In this document: piece by piece, positions 43,750 to 52,876 of the stretch
Numbering within the stretch: position 1 is the stretch's first letter
Layout of the letters: each line of letters begins with the position of its first letter
DNA from: Microbulbifer pacificus
GTDB lineage: Bacteria > Pseudomonadota > Gammaproteobacteria > Pseudomonadales > Cellvibrionaceae
Assembly (NCBI RefSeq): GCF_002959965.1
Contig: NZ_PREV01000026.1
Location: 1,154,501 to 1,218,500 of the forward strand
DNA: 64,000 nt
Direction: 5' to 3'
Notes under the pieces: model-generated
Databases searched by the model: none
What the model was told of the DNA's origin: nothing
Seen by the model: the letters and a program-made list of their open reading frames with translations, nothing else
Made by a program: the position numbers and the translations under genes

Positions 43750-44208
43750 CTACCAGTAATGGTAGTGAAGCTGTTCGTTTTTCCGCGGCCCATGGATCTG
43801 CCAGATCAGTTCAATCTCATCCGCATGAAGAATCAAATCCGCGGTGTAGGTGTCCTCCCCACACAAATGCGGCGACTGGTGACGAAACCCGTGCTCGGTG
43901 ACGGGCACCAGATTGAACAGTAACACCGGCGCCTCCCGACGCAGATGCTCCAACCGCACAGCATCGAGACAGCGGGTCCAGCGGTAGGTGTTCTGCAGAT
44001 CAATCCTGTGGCCATCAACATCGGTAAATGCCGCGCGCTCCGCAAACAGAATATGCGCACCAAAACTGGTAACCTCCACCTCACCGCGACCGTGCCCGCG
44101 CCAGTTGGTCTGTGAACCCGGACCATTGCTGGCAGTAAAGCTGAACGCGTGCACGTTCTTCAAACGCTCAATAAGCTGCGCCAACGCCGCCAGGGATCTG
44201 AAATCCAT
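43750..44208 (-). CDS. DUF6314-like small protein
   Basis: 152 aa from the ATG at 44208, preceded by GGTGAG 7 bases upstream. The body has GRGEVEVTSFGAHILFAER, an aromatic Tyr-Arg-Trp turn, FNLVPVTEHGFRHQSPHLCG and a final WQIHGPRKNEQLHYHYW. The C-terminal H.C..D.Y...W..GPRK pattern resembles DUF6314 proteins of unknown function. There is no signal peptide or membrane segment. It is divergent from the DMT transporter gene, with 30 bases between start codons, so their promoters must overlap. Confidence 0.65.
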   Translation of the reverse strand: MDFRSLAALAQLIERLKNVHAFSFTASNGPGSQTNWRGHGRGEVEVTSFGAHILFAERAAFTDVDGHRIDLQNTYRWTRCLDAVRLEHLRREAPVLLFNLVPVTEHGFRHQSPHLCGEDTYTADLILHADEIELIWQIHGPRKNEQLHYHYW

Positions 44209-44238
44209 CGGCAAACTCACCGGTAAAACATTCCATTC

Positions 44239-45105
44239 ATGATTCTGTTAATCCTCATCACCCTGCTGTGGGCCTTCTCCTTCAGCCTGATCGGCGTCTA
44301 TCTCGCCGGCCAGGTCGACAGCTACTTTGCCGTACTCACACGCGTACTGCTCGCCACCCTGGTTTTTCTGCCGTTTCTCAACTGGCGAACCCCGCCACGC
44401 ACCGCACTCACACTGATGGCCATCGGCGCCGTGCAGCTGGGATTGATGTACCTGTTCTACTACCAGTCTTTTTTGCTGCTGAGCGTGCCAGAGGTTCTGC
44501 TGTTCACCATTTTCACCCCGGTATACATCGCCCTGATCTACGATCTGTTAGCGCGGCAGTTTTCCCCCCGGAACCTGCTGGTGGCAGCCATCGCCGTGCT
44601 GGGCGCCGCCGTCATTCGCTGGGACAACCTGAGCGACGATTACTGGAAAGGCTTTTTCGTGGTGCAGGGTGCCAACCTCTGCTTTGCCGCCGGCCAGGTG
44701 GCCTACAGGCAGTGTATGCAATCCTCGCATACCCGTGTGCAATCGCTGCCACCACGACAGACCTTCGGCTGGTTCTTTATCGGCGCCAGCATGGTTGCCT
44801 TTGTCGCGTGGTTGGCGCTCGGTACCCCCAAATACCCCACCGCGCCGATTCAGTGGGGTGTGCTTGCGTGGCTCGGTGCGGTGGCCTCGGGGCTCGGTTT
44901 TTTCCTTTGGAACAAGGGCGCCACCCGGGTTTCACCCGGCACGCTGGCGGCAATGAACAACGCGCTGATTCCCGCGGGGCTGTTGGTCAACCTGCTGATA
45001 TGGAACCGCGACGCAGACCTGCCGCGCCTCGCCATCGGTGGCGCCATTATCGTCGTCGCGGTATTAATGAGCGAGAGGCACACTCGCAGGCGAATTTCCC
45101 GCTAG
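44239..45105 (+). CDS. DMT-superfamily (EamA) transporter
   Basis: 288 aa with about ten hydrophobic helices in two five-helix halves. Typical EamA features are LITLLWAFSFSLIGVYL at the start, YLFYYQSFLLLSVPEVLLFT and FTPVYIALIYDLLARQF at the first-half end, and a second half with WGVLAWLGAVASGLGFFLWN and AAMNNALIPAGLLVNLLIW. It is probably an inner-membrane exporter or importer of small metabolites; the substrate cannot be predicted. Confidence 0.87.
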   Translation: MILLILITLLWAFSFSLIGVYLAGQVDSYFAVLTRVLLATLVFLPFLNWRTPPRTALTLMAIGAVQLGLMYLFYYQSFLLLSVPEVLLFTIFTPVYIALIYDLLARQFSPRNLLVAAIAVLGAAVIRWDNLSDDYWKGFFVVQGANLCFAAGQVAYRQCMQSSHTRVQSLPPRQTFGWFFIGASMVAFVAWLALGTPKYPTAPIQWGVLAWLGAVASGLGFFLWNKGATRVSPGTLAAMNNALIPAGLLVNLLIWNRDADLPRLAIGGAIIVVAVLMSERHTRRRISR

Positions 45106-45332
45106 TGGTCCACGTGGAAAGTTCGGCAACAAAGGCGCGCCGCCAACGCATTCAGATCGAGCTTTCTCAACGCGGAGCTGGAGACTTTGGTAAAGCGAGC
45201 TGTTGCACGACTTCCCGCAGGGACCGCCAGAGGCGACTGCTATAATTTTTGCCGAAGTACGCCCCGCATACGCCGCGCACAAGGAACGTTATTTATGGTC
45301 GCAGCGGACAACTCCAGCAACGATCTCGCGTA

Positions 45333-46874
45333 ATGCGCCGCCCGGCACTGCGTTCCCGCTTTCTCCATACGCTCTCCACACTGTTGCTGTCGAGCCTCGT
45401 CGCCTGCGCCCCTCTGGGGCCTGACTTTCGCGAACCGGATATCGCCTGGCTGTCGGTGTGGCAACCGGATCTTTACGGGCAGACCTTCCGGGATCCCGAC
45501 GCACCGGATTTGAGTCTTTGGTGGCAGCGCCTCGGCGATCCGACCCTCGATAACCTGATGACACTCGCGCGCCACGAAAACCCCAGCCTGCAGATTGCCG
45601 GTTTGCGCATTCTCGAAAGCCGCGCCGCGCTCGGTATCGCCATTGGTTTCAAATACCCCCAGTTGCAGCAGATCGACGCAGCCGGCGCCTATGTCTCCGA
45701 ATACCTGCACGGCGGCCCCGACGACGACCACCGGGATTACCGCACCGGCGATATCGCCTTCAATATCCAGTGGGAAATGGATTTCTGGGGTCGCTTCCGC
45801 CGCGGCATCGAATCCGCCGACGCCTCCTTTTTTGCCTCCATCGCCAACCAGCGCGACGGCCAGGTATTACTGGCCGCGGAGGTGGCAACCCTCTACTACG
45901 GCTACAAGACCACCCTGCAACGCATCGACATTGCCCGGCGCAATATCACGCTGCAGGAACGCAATGTGGAAATCACCCGCAAGCTGTTCCAGAGTGGTCA
46001 GGAATCCGAGCTGGATCTGCAGCAGGCACGCACCCAATACCTGGCCACGCTGGCCACCATTCCCGTCCTGGAGCTGACCAGAACCCTGCAACGCAACGCC
46101 CTGTGTGCGCTACTCGGGCGAGCACCGGGGGATTTGCCGGAACTGGCCGGCGTCGACGACCACCTGCCGGATATACAACAGATTCCACTGAGTGAGGCTC
46201 CGGTCAATCTGCTGCTCAGGCGCCCGGATGTGCGCGCCGCAGCCTGGGAAGCCGCTGCGCAATCGGCCCAGGTGGGCGTAGCCATTACCGATCTCTACCC
46301 GGCCATCTCCCTGTTTGGCACCCTCGGCTGGGCCGGTACCAGCCTCGACAATCTTCCGGATGTTTCCACCATTGCCGCAGGCCCGGCGCTGCGCTGGAAT
46401 ATTTTCAGCTATGGGCGCATCGAAAATAACGTGCGAGTCCAGGACGCCCGCCTGCAGCAGCGGCTGGAAGTTTTCCGCGCGACGGTATTGCAGGCCGCGC
46501 GCGAAACCGACGACGCCGCCAGCCGCATCGCCCAGACTCACGCCCGCCAGGGTATTCTGGACGCATCCCTGGTAGCCGCGGAGCGTTCGCTGGAAATCGC
46601 TATGCGCCGTTATCAGGAGGGCTATTCCGATTTCCAGCGGGTGCTCGATGCACAGGCCGCGGTTTTTGCCCAGTCCGACCTTGTGGTGATCAACCGCGGT
46701 GACCATGTAGCTGCCATTATTGAATTGTACCGATCCCTCGGCGGCGGCTGGCGCGAAGCCAGCGTCGACGATCTGATCCCCGCGGATACGCGCTACCGGA
46801 TGCAGGAGCGTGTCGACTGGGGGGATTTACTCGAGGAGCCGATTCCCGCAACGAGCGGGGAAGCACTACCGTAA
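45333..46874 (+). CDS. Outer membrane factor lipoprotein (NodT/OprM family)
   Basis: 513 aa from the ATG at 45333. A lipoprotein signal ends in LSSLVAC (Cys at about residue 25). It has two outer-membrane-efflux repeats, including LWWQRLGDPTLDNLMTLA, NIQWEMDFWGRFRRGIESAD and RRPDVRAAAWEAAAQSAQVG. It forms a trimeric channel in the outer membrane that docks with the HlyD-type adaptor encoded next, whose ATG overlaps its stop codon by one base (TAATG). The upstream in-frame sequence lacks a signal peptide, so the ATG at 45333 was chosen. Confidence 0.93.
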   Translation: MRRPALRSRFLHTLSTLLLSSLVACAPLGPDFREPDIAWLSVWQPDLYGQTFRDPDAPDLSLWWQRLGDPTLDNLMTLARHENPSLQIAGLRILESRAALGIAIGFKYPQLQQIDAAGAYVSEYLHGGPDDDHRDYRTGDIAFNIQWEMDFWGRFRRGIESADASFFASIANQRDGQVLLAAEVATLYYGYKTTLQRIDIARRNITLQERNVEITRKLFQSGQESELDLQQARTQYLATLATIPVLELTRTLQRNALCALLGRAPGDLPELAGVDDHLPDIQQIPLSEAPVNLLLRRPDVRAAAWEAAAQSAQVGVAITDLYPAISLFGTLGWAGTSLDNLPDVSTIAAGPALRWNIFSYGRIENNVRVQDARLQQRLEVFRATVLQAARETDDAASRIAQTHARQGILDASLVAAERSLEIAMRRYQEGYSDFQRVLDAQAAVFAQSDLVVINRGDHVAAIIELYRSLGGGWREASVDDLIPADTRYRMQERVDWGDLLEEPIPATSGEALP

Positions 46875-48064
46875 TGCACGAGCGAGAACCGCCCGCAGAT
46901 AACCGGGATACCCTGGACGAAATAGCCGCGACGGAGACCGCCGCTGCGGATACCCCCGCGCCGCAACCGGCCCAGGCGGAAGATTCCGCCAGATCTGTAG
47001 GACGCGGCATCAAAATCCTGCTGGCACTGATTTTTGTATCCCTGTGTCTCTACCTGCTCGCTGACCGCTTCACCCCCTACACCTCCCAGGCCCGGGTACA
47101 GGGCTATGTGGTCGGGGTTGCCCCCAAAGTGGCCGGTGTCATTACCGATGTCTGGGTCAGCAACAATCAGCAGGTGAACGCGGGCGAAAAACTGTTTGCC
47201 ATCGACCGTTCCGAGTACGAACTGGCCCTGCAGAGTGCACGCGCCAACCTGGACAACACCTGGCAGCAGATCGCCGCCGGCGACGCAGCGGTCGAACAGG
47301 CGCGCGCCAATCTGCGCGCTGCAGTCGCGGGCAGGCTGGAAGCCGAGCAGGACTACACACGTTTGAAACGCCTGCGGGACGACGACCCCGGCACCATTTC
47401 CCTGCGGCGTCTGGAAATTTCCCGCGCGAATCTGGAGCAGGCGCGCGCCCAGGTTGTCGCTGCGGAAGCGGCCATCCAACAGGCCATCGAGCAGAAAGGT
47501 GGCGACTCGGAACACAATAACTCTCTGCTGAAAGTCGCCCGAGCCGCGGTAAACCAGGCGCAACGGGATCTTGACAATACCACCGTGGTTGCACAGACCA
47601 ACGGCATCATCACCGACCTGCGCACAGAGGCAGGCCGCTACGCCGGCACCGGCAGTGCAGTACTGACGCTGATTTCGCGCGAGGACTTCTGGATCAGTGC
47701 GGATTACACGGAAAACAATCTGGGGCACCTGAAACCGGGCACGCCGGTGGAAATTCTGTTGGATGCGCTGCCGGGACGGGTATTACAGGGGCGGGTGCGG
47801 GACATTGGCGTGGGGGTAAATGCCGGCCGCACACCAGCACCTGGCGATCTGCCGGAGGTACAGAACAACCGCGACTGGCTGCGTCAGGCACAGCGCTTTC
47901 CGGTACGCATAGAGTTTGCCTCAGCACCACCACCGGAGGTTCTGAAGCAGTTGCGCATGGGCGGCCAAGCCTCGGTGATTGCCTACACCGACGACCACCC
48001 GGTTCTGCGTCAACTGGGCAAACTCTACATCCGTGTCATGAGTTATCTGTCATACGCGTACTGA
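46874..48064 (+). CDS. HlyD-family membrane fusion protein (EmrA/YibH-like)
   Basis: 396 aa. A 45-residue acidic, Ala/Pro-rich cytoplasmic tail precedes one membrane helix (IKILLALIFVSLCLYLLA). Then come the lipoyl-like half VQGYVVGVAPKVAGVITDVW, a long coiled coil (about residues 125-215, with RANLEQARAQVVAAEAAIQ) and the second half DNTTVVAQTNGIITDLRTEAG. The architecture matches adaptors for FUSC/DUF2955 or MFS exporters. Its inner-membrane pump is not adjacent; a DUF2955 gene lies 4.8 kb downstream. The start codon overlaps the preceding stop, so translation is coupled. Confidence 0.93.
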   Translation: MHEREPPADNRDTLDEIAATETAAADTPAPQPAQAEDSARSVGRGIKILLALIFVSLCLYLLADRFTPYTSQARVQGYVVGVAPKVAGVITDVWVSNNQQVNAGEKLFAIDRSEYELALQSARANLDNTWQQIAAGDAAVEQARANLRAAVAGRLEAEQDYTRLKRLRDDDPGTISLRRLEISRANLEQARAQVVAAEAAIQQAIEQKGGDSEHNNSLLKVARAAVNQAQRDLDNTTVVAQTNGIITDLRTEAGRYAGTGSAVLTLISREDFWISADYTENNLGHLKPGTPVEILLDALPGRVLQGRVRDIGVGVNAGRTPAPGDLPEVQNNRDWLRQAQRFPVRIEFASAPPPEVLKQLRMGGQASVIAYTDDHPVLRQLGKLYIRVMSYLSYAY

Positions 48065-48074
48065 GCATCGGACA

Positions 48075-48569
48075 CTAACTCTCACCCGTGTCCGGCTTCC
48101 CCACTTTGAAACGCAGCCGACGGAAAACGCGCACGATCAGCTCTTCCACCAGCAACATCACCACCACCACGACAATCAGCGTGACCACCCCGTGCCACGC
48201 GCCGTGAAAACGCACGTCTTCGTCAAATACAAAACTGATCGCCTCCAGAATTACGAACTTGGAACCGAACAACACCAGCCAGGCACAGAAGTAACGCAGG
48301 AATCTGGCAAATCCACCGGAATATTTTTTGAAGAATGCCGCGACTTTGTGCTCAAACGCGATCGTCAGCTTCAGCAGCAGCTGCAACAACATCGCCGCCA
48401 GCAGGGAGATACTGAAGGAGCGGATCTCGACGTTGTCGGAAAACTCCGCAAACAGATTCAGCACAACCAGATCCACCAGTATGCCGTTGTAATAGAGCAG
48501 AAACAGGCGCTGCGCATTGGTCGGAGTTTCCGCCAACTCCGCGCGCAGAAATTCCATTGTCGATGTCAC
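48075..48569 (-). CDS. Small four-helix membrane protein of unknown function
   Basis: 164 aa starting at GTG (48569), preceded by GAGG; an ATG four codons later is possible. Hydrophobic segments are FLLYYNGILVDLVVLNLF, SISLLAAMLLQLLLKLTIAF, FLRYFCAWLVLFGSKFVILEA and TLIVVVVVMLLVEELIV. Between helices 2 and 3 is a Lys/Phe-rich loop. I do not recognise a family. It faces the HlyD gene, 10 bases apart at their stop codons, with no terminator between. Confidence 0.72.
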   Translation of the reverse strand: MTSTMEFLRAELAETPTNAQRLFLLYYNGILVDLVVLNLFAEFSDNVEIRSFSISLLAAMLLQLLLKLTIAFEHKVAAFFKKYSGGFARFLRYFCAWLVLFGSKFVILEAISFVFDEDVRFHGAWHGVVTLIVVVVVMLLVEELIVRVFRRLRFKVGKPDTGES

Positions 48570-48919
48570 TGTTCACCGCCCTCAATGTGAGAATTAACGC
48601 AGAGCTTTTCATTAAAAAAATACATAAAGCCCATAGGGCACCAGCCCACCACTTAAAAGCCGTTTACTGCTTTACTAAGAGAGTAGTCTCTCTGTGGCGC
48701 CCAATAGATTTCGTCCCTGATCAAATGGATGACAAAGTCGATTTTTGACGTATGGGACCACTTTGTTCCGCGCTACTGACCGAGGTACTGAACAGTCTCG
48801 GCCAGCACCTAGTGAGATTATTTTTTGCCGTCGCGAGGCATATTCCAGCCCACCACGGCTACCAGCCCGCCATTCAGACATTTCCTTTCACGGCGGCACG
48901 GAAGTAACGGAGGCCCGCC
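48570..48919. other. 350-base intergenic region upstream of guaD
   Basis: It is less GC-rich than its surroundings and has no supportable gene. It contains two small palindromes, AGAGAG-TAGT-CTCTCT (48678-48693) and an interrupted CCGAG/CTCGG stem (48780-48801) with an inner ACTG/CAGT pairing. They might be part of a leader or operator. GGAGG just before 48920 is the guaD ribosome-binding site. I see no purine-riboswitch core. Confidence 0.45.
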
Positions 48920-50257
48920 ATGACTACTCCCAACCCTGTTCCGGACAGCGCCATCCGAGGCCCGGTTCTGACTTTTACCGGCGATCCCTTTGCATCCAGT
49001 GTGGAAGACACAATGCTATATGAACCCGATGCCATTGTGGCATTCGGCAAAGGTGTCATTACCCATTTCGGCCCCGTGGACCAGATCCAGCCACAGCTGC
49101 CCAAAGACCTGAAGATCCGCAACTATGGCCCGGACGCACTGATCACCGCCGGTTTTCTCGACAGCCATGTGCACTTTCCGCAGACGCCGATGATTGCCGC
49201 CTTTGGCGAGCAGCTGCTCGACTGGCTGAACAAATACACCTTCCCCACCGAACGCAAGTACGCCGACAAGGCCTTCGCGGCTTCCGTGGCCAACGTCTTT
49301 CTGAATGAGTGCCTGAAAAATGGCATCACCACCAGCTGTGTGTACTGCACAGTGTTTCCACAATCCGTCGATGCGCTGTTTGAAGAAGCCGAACGCCTGG
49401 GTATGCGCATGGCAGCGGGCAAGGTACTCATGAACCGCAATGCGCCAGACTACCTTCTGGACACGACGCAGAGCGGCTACGACGATTCCAAAGCGTTGAT
49501 CGGCAAGTGGCACAATCGCGGTCGTCTGATGTACGCCATCACCCCGCGCTTTGCGCCCACCAGCACGGCCGATCAGCTGGAATCCGCCGGTGCTCTGTGG
49601 GACGAATTCCCCGACTGTTATATGCAGACCCACGTCTCAGAAAACCTGGATGAGGTCGCCTGGGTCAAGGAGTTATTCCCGGACCGCAAAGGTTATCTCG
49701 ACGTTTATGACCACAGTAAATTGTGCCGCCCGCGAGCGGTGTTCGGCCACGGCATTCATTTGACAGAAGATGAACTCTGCTGCATGCACCACACCGGATC
49801 TGCCATTTCCCACTGCCCCACATCCAACTTTTTCCTTGGCAGTGGCTATCTCGATGTGTACCGGGCAAAAGATCCCAAACGCCCGGTGCGGGTTGGTATC
49901 GGCACCGACCTCGGTGCCGGCACGTCGTTTTCCATCCTGTCCACACTGAATGAGGCGTATAAGGCTGCACAGCTAAATGGCAAGGCGCTCACCGCCGGGC
50001 ACGCGTTTTACTTCGCTACCCGAGGCACTGCGCGCGCCATGTATATCGATGATAAGGTCGGTAGCATCGCCCCGGGTATGGAGGCAGATGTCATCGTACT
50101 CGATATGAAATCCACCCCGATCATCGACTACCGTATGCAATTTGTTGAAGACATTCACGAGGCATTGTTTATACAGATGACCCTCGGTGATGACCGCGCG
50201 GTGCAGGCAACCTATATCGCAGGAAAACTGCAATACGAACAGACAAAAACCCGCTGA
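48920..50257 (+). CDS. guaD: Guanine deaminase
   Basis: 445 aa, normal for GuaD. A zinc amidohydrolase that converts guanine to xanthine and ammonia. Metal and substrate motifs are visible in order: GFLDSHVHFPQT, TPRFAPTS, QTHVSENLDEVAWVKELFP, FGHGIHLTEDEL, SAISHCPTSNFFLGSG and VGIGTDLGAGTSFSILST. The ATG follows GGAGGCCC-type sequence. It is followed by two MFS genes in the same direction, so the unit may take up and degrade purines. Confidence 0.95.
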   Translation: MTTPNPVPDSAIRGPVLTFTGDPFASSVEDTMLYEPDAIVAFGKGVITHFGPVDQIQPQLPKDLKIRNYGPDALITAGFLDSHVHFPQTPMIAAFGEQLLDWLNKYTFPTERKYADKAFAASVANVFLNECLKNGITTSCVYCTVFPQSVDALFEEAERLGMRMAAGKVLMNRNAPDYLLDTTQSGYDDSKALIGKWHNRGRLMYAITPRFAPTSTADQLESAGALWDEFPDCYMQTHVSENLDEVAWVKELFPDRKGYLDVYDHSKLCRPRAVFGHGIHLTEDELCCMHHTGSAISHCPTSNFFLGSGYLDVYRAKDPKRPVRVGIGTDLGAGTSFSILSTLNEAYKAAQLNGKALTAGHAFYFATRGTARAMYIDDKVGSIAPGMEADVIVLDMKSTPIIDYRMQFVEDIHEALFIQMTLGDDRAVQATYIAGKLQYEQTKTR

Positions 50258-50294
50258 ATTCGCATGTGTAAATTGACAAAGATGGAGGTCAGCC

Positions 50295-51581
50295 ATGTCT
50301 GCCAGCCGTGATACATCCCCCCCCGTCGCGCCCCCGAAATTGGGCGGCGCCATGGCGTGGTGGGTATGGACGCTCTCCGTGCTGTTTGTGGTGTATCTGT
50401 TCAGCTTTCAGACCGGGTATTCCATCGTGAACCCCAGTGTTCAGGAGGATGTCGGCCTGACCATCAAACAGGTCGGAGGCATCGCTGCGGTGTACACCTG
50501 GGCTTTTGCCATTTCCCAGTTTTTTGGCGGTGCGCTGCTGGACCGGCTCGGTTCCCGCAAGGTTTTGCCCATTGCCATTGCACTGGTGGCACTGGGCATT
50601 TTTCTGTTCGCCAATGCACAGAGTTACAGCATGCTTCTACTGTCCCAGGTGGTGGTCGCCATCGGCTCCTGTGTTGGCTTCGTCGGCGCGGGTTATATCG
50701 GTGGCCAGTGGTTCGGCATGGCAAAGTTCAGCTTCATGTTTGGTCTGGTGCAGGTAGTCGCCGCACTCACTTCGGCATTCTCCGTCAACCTGATCAGCAT
50801 GGCGCTGGACGCCACTACCTGGCGCACCCTGTTCAATGCCACGGCGGCATTCGGTGTTGTACTGTTCGTACTCGGTCTGATCTTTATCCGCAACCCTACG
50901 CCGGTTGTACATGCCGCTGACAGCAACACGGATAACTTTTTTGTTTCCGTACTGAAAAACCTCGCGAGCGTTGCCAGGATCGGACACGTTTGGGTGGCGG
51001 CACTGGTTGGCGCCCTGTCGTTTGGCATGCTGCTCGCGCTCGGCGTAGTCTGGATGCCCAAAATTTTGATGGCGCATGAACTAAGTGAAACCAGTGCGGC
51101 TCTAGGCTCCTCCCTGCTGTGGCTGGGATTGGCAGCGGGCAGTGCCATCGTTCCGCACTGGTCAGACGTGATCAAACGTCGCAAACGCACCATGGTGGTA
51201 GGTTGCGCCGTTCAGCTCGCGGCGCTGCTGGGACTGTTGTTTTTGCCGGGCATAGGCAGTGGTCTGGCGCTGACACTGTGTTTCCTCCTCGGCTTTGCCA
51301 ACGCTACACATATGCTTGCATTCAGCACCGCCGCGGATGTTGTACAACCACACCAGATCGGCACATCAGCGGCCATTGTCAACGGCATCATGTTTATTTT
51401 CGGCGGCATTCTGATCAGTCGGCCGGGATTTCGTATTGGTATCGGGCTGGATAAGGGTCTGGAACCGGAGTCACTGACTCTGGCGCAATACGCCAGTCTG
51501 CCCCTGATTATTGCCGGTGTACTGGCGCTGCTGATCGCCCTGTTTATGCGGGAAACTTATCCGCAGCAGGGCCATGGCTGA
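50295..51581 (+). CDS. MFS transporter (first of a tandem pair)
   Basis: 428 aa, about twelve helices. After FQTGYSIVNPSVQEDVGLT comes the MFS loop motif GGALLDRLGSRKVLPI, then VVAIGSCVGFVGAGYIGGQWF. A GGAGG precedes the ATG. It lies 37 bases after guaD, suggesting cotranscription and perhaps uptake of a nucleobase or its breakdown product, but no substrate can be read. It is clearly a paralogue of the next gene. Confidence 0.88.
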   Translation: MSASRDTSPPVAPPKLGGAMAWWVWTLSVLFVVYLFSFQTGYSIVNPSVQEDVGLTIKQVGGIAAVYTWAFAISQFFGGALLDRLGSRKVLPIAIALVALGIFLFANAQSYSMLLLSQVVVAIGSCVGFVGAGYIGGQWFGMAKFSFMFGLVQVVAALTSAFSVNLISMALDATTWRTLFNATAAFGVVLFVLGLIFIRNPTPVVHAADSNTDNFFVSVLKNLASVARIGHVWVAALVGALSFGMLLALGVVWMPKILMAHELSETSAALGSSLLWLGLAAGSAIVPHWSDVIKRRKRTMVVGCAVQLAALLGLLFLPGIGSGLALTLCFLLGFANATHMLAFSTAADVVQPHQIGTSAAIVNGIMFIFGGILISRPGFRIGIGLDKGLEPESLTLAQYASLPLIIAGVLALLIALFMRETYPQQGHG

Positions 51582-51595
51582 CAGGAGTGCGCAGG

Positions 51596-52876
51596 ATGTT
51601 GGAAACGGACAGTGCAACGCCCAAACTGGGTGGGTGGCGAGCCTGGGGGGTGTGGCTGATCGGCGTCACTTTCGTGGTGTACTACTTCAGTTTCCAGACC
51701 GGTTACTCCATCGTGAATGCCCGGGTGCAGGAAGATGTTGGTCTGAGCATCGCCCAGGTCGGATTTATTGCCGCGCTCTACACATGGGTCTTCGCCATTT
51801 GTCAGTTCCTAGCCGGGCCGTTGCTCGATCGACTGGGTGCGCGCAAGGTGCTGCTACCCGCCATAGTTCTGGTGACCATTGGTATTTTCCTGTTCGCCAG
51901 CGCCAGAAATTTCAGCATGCTGCTGCTTTCCCAGGTGTTTATTGCTTTGGGTGCTTGTAGCGGGTTTGTGGGCGCCGGCTATATTGGCGGCAGCTGGTTC
52001 GGCTGGGGCAGATTCAGCCTGATGTTCGGCTTTGTACAGTTTTCCGCTTCATTATTTTCCGCGTTCAATCAGAATCTCCTTTCGCGAGCGCTGGAAACTT
52101 GGCCCTGGCGGGAGCTATTCACCTCGGTTGCGGGGTTCGGCGTAGCGCTGTTTATCATCGCATTTTTCCGACTGCGGGATCCGGTTCCAGTGGCAGTTGC
52201 CGGTGCCCGCGGTGTACGGCCATTTCTCCACAGTGTCGCCCGGTCCATGGCGGAAGTCGGCGCGGTGCCCATGATCTGGGTTGCGGCGGCGTTTGGCGCT
52301 CTGTGTTTTGGCGTAATGCTTGCGTTAGGTGTGGTGTGGGGGCCCAAACTGATGATGGTTCGTGGGCTTCAGCCTGCAACCGCCAATCTCGCCGCCTCAT
52401 TGCTGTGGCTCGGTCTCGCTGCAGGGTGTTTTGTCACACCGTGGATTTCGGATCAAATGCGCCGACGCAAGCTGCCGACCATGGCGGGAATCGCAATTCA
52501 GCTGGTGGCACTCGCCCTTATCCTTTTTGCGCCCCCCATTGGAGCCACCTTTGATATGTTTCTCTGCTTCGCGTTCGGCTTCGGCAATTCTGCGCATATG
52601 TTGGCGTTCAGTAGTGCCGCCGATGTGGTAGAACCGGAAAATATTGGCACTTCAGCCGCCATCGTCAACGGCATCATGTTTATTGTCGGCGGTATTATGA
52701 TCAGTCGCCCGGGCATGCGTATCGGTCTCGGCCAGGCCGAAGGGCTGACTCCGGCCTCGACTGAACTCGCACAGTTTGCGTCGCGCCCGCTATTACTGGC
52801 GATACTGATCGCGCTCCTGATTGCCATGTTCATGCGTGAGACCTATCCCGCCACTGCTGCCCATGCGGAGCACTGA
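51596..52876 (+). CDS. MFS transporter (second of a tandem pair)
   Basis: 426 aa from the ATG at 51596, chosen because AGGAG lies 8 bases upstream. Same architecture as the preceding gene: FQTGYSIVNARVQEDVGLS, LAGPLLDRLGARKVLLPA, FIALGACSGFVGAGYIGGSW, and a shared GNSAHMLAFSSAADVVEPENI segment in the second half. Identity to its neighbour is high in these blocks and low elsewhere, so the duplication is not recent. Confidence 0.88.
   Translation: MLETDSATPKLGGWRAWGVWLIGVTFVVYYFSFQTGYSIVNARVQEDVGLSIAQVGFIAALYTWVFAICQFLAGPLLDRLGARKVLLPAIVLVTIGIFLFASARNFSMLLLSQVFIALGACSGFVGAGYIGGSWFGWGRFSLMFGFVQFSASLFSAFNQNLLSRALETWPWRELFTSVAGFGVALFIIAFFRLRDPVPVAVAGARGVRPFLHSVARSMAEVGAVPMIWVAAAFGALCFGVMLALGVVWGPKLMMVRGLQPATANLAASLLWLGLAAGCFVTPWISDQMRRRKLPTMAGIAIQLVALALILFAPPIGATFDMFLCFAFGFGNSAHMLAFSSAADVVEPENIGTSAAIVNGIMFIVGGIMISRPGMRIGLGQAEGLTPASTELAQFASRPLLLAILIALLIAMFMRETYPATAAHAEH

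Noticed and set aside
48570..48919. Purine riboswitch upstream of guaD
   Set aside because: I looked for the conserved three-way-junction core and saw only two short palindromes without the required conserved bases.
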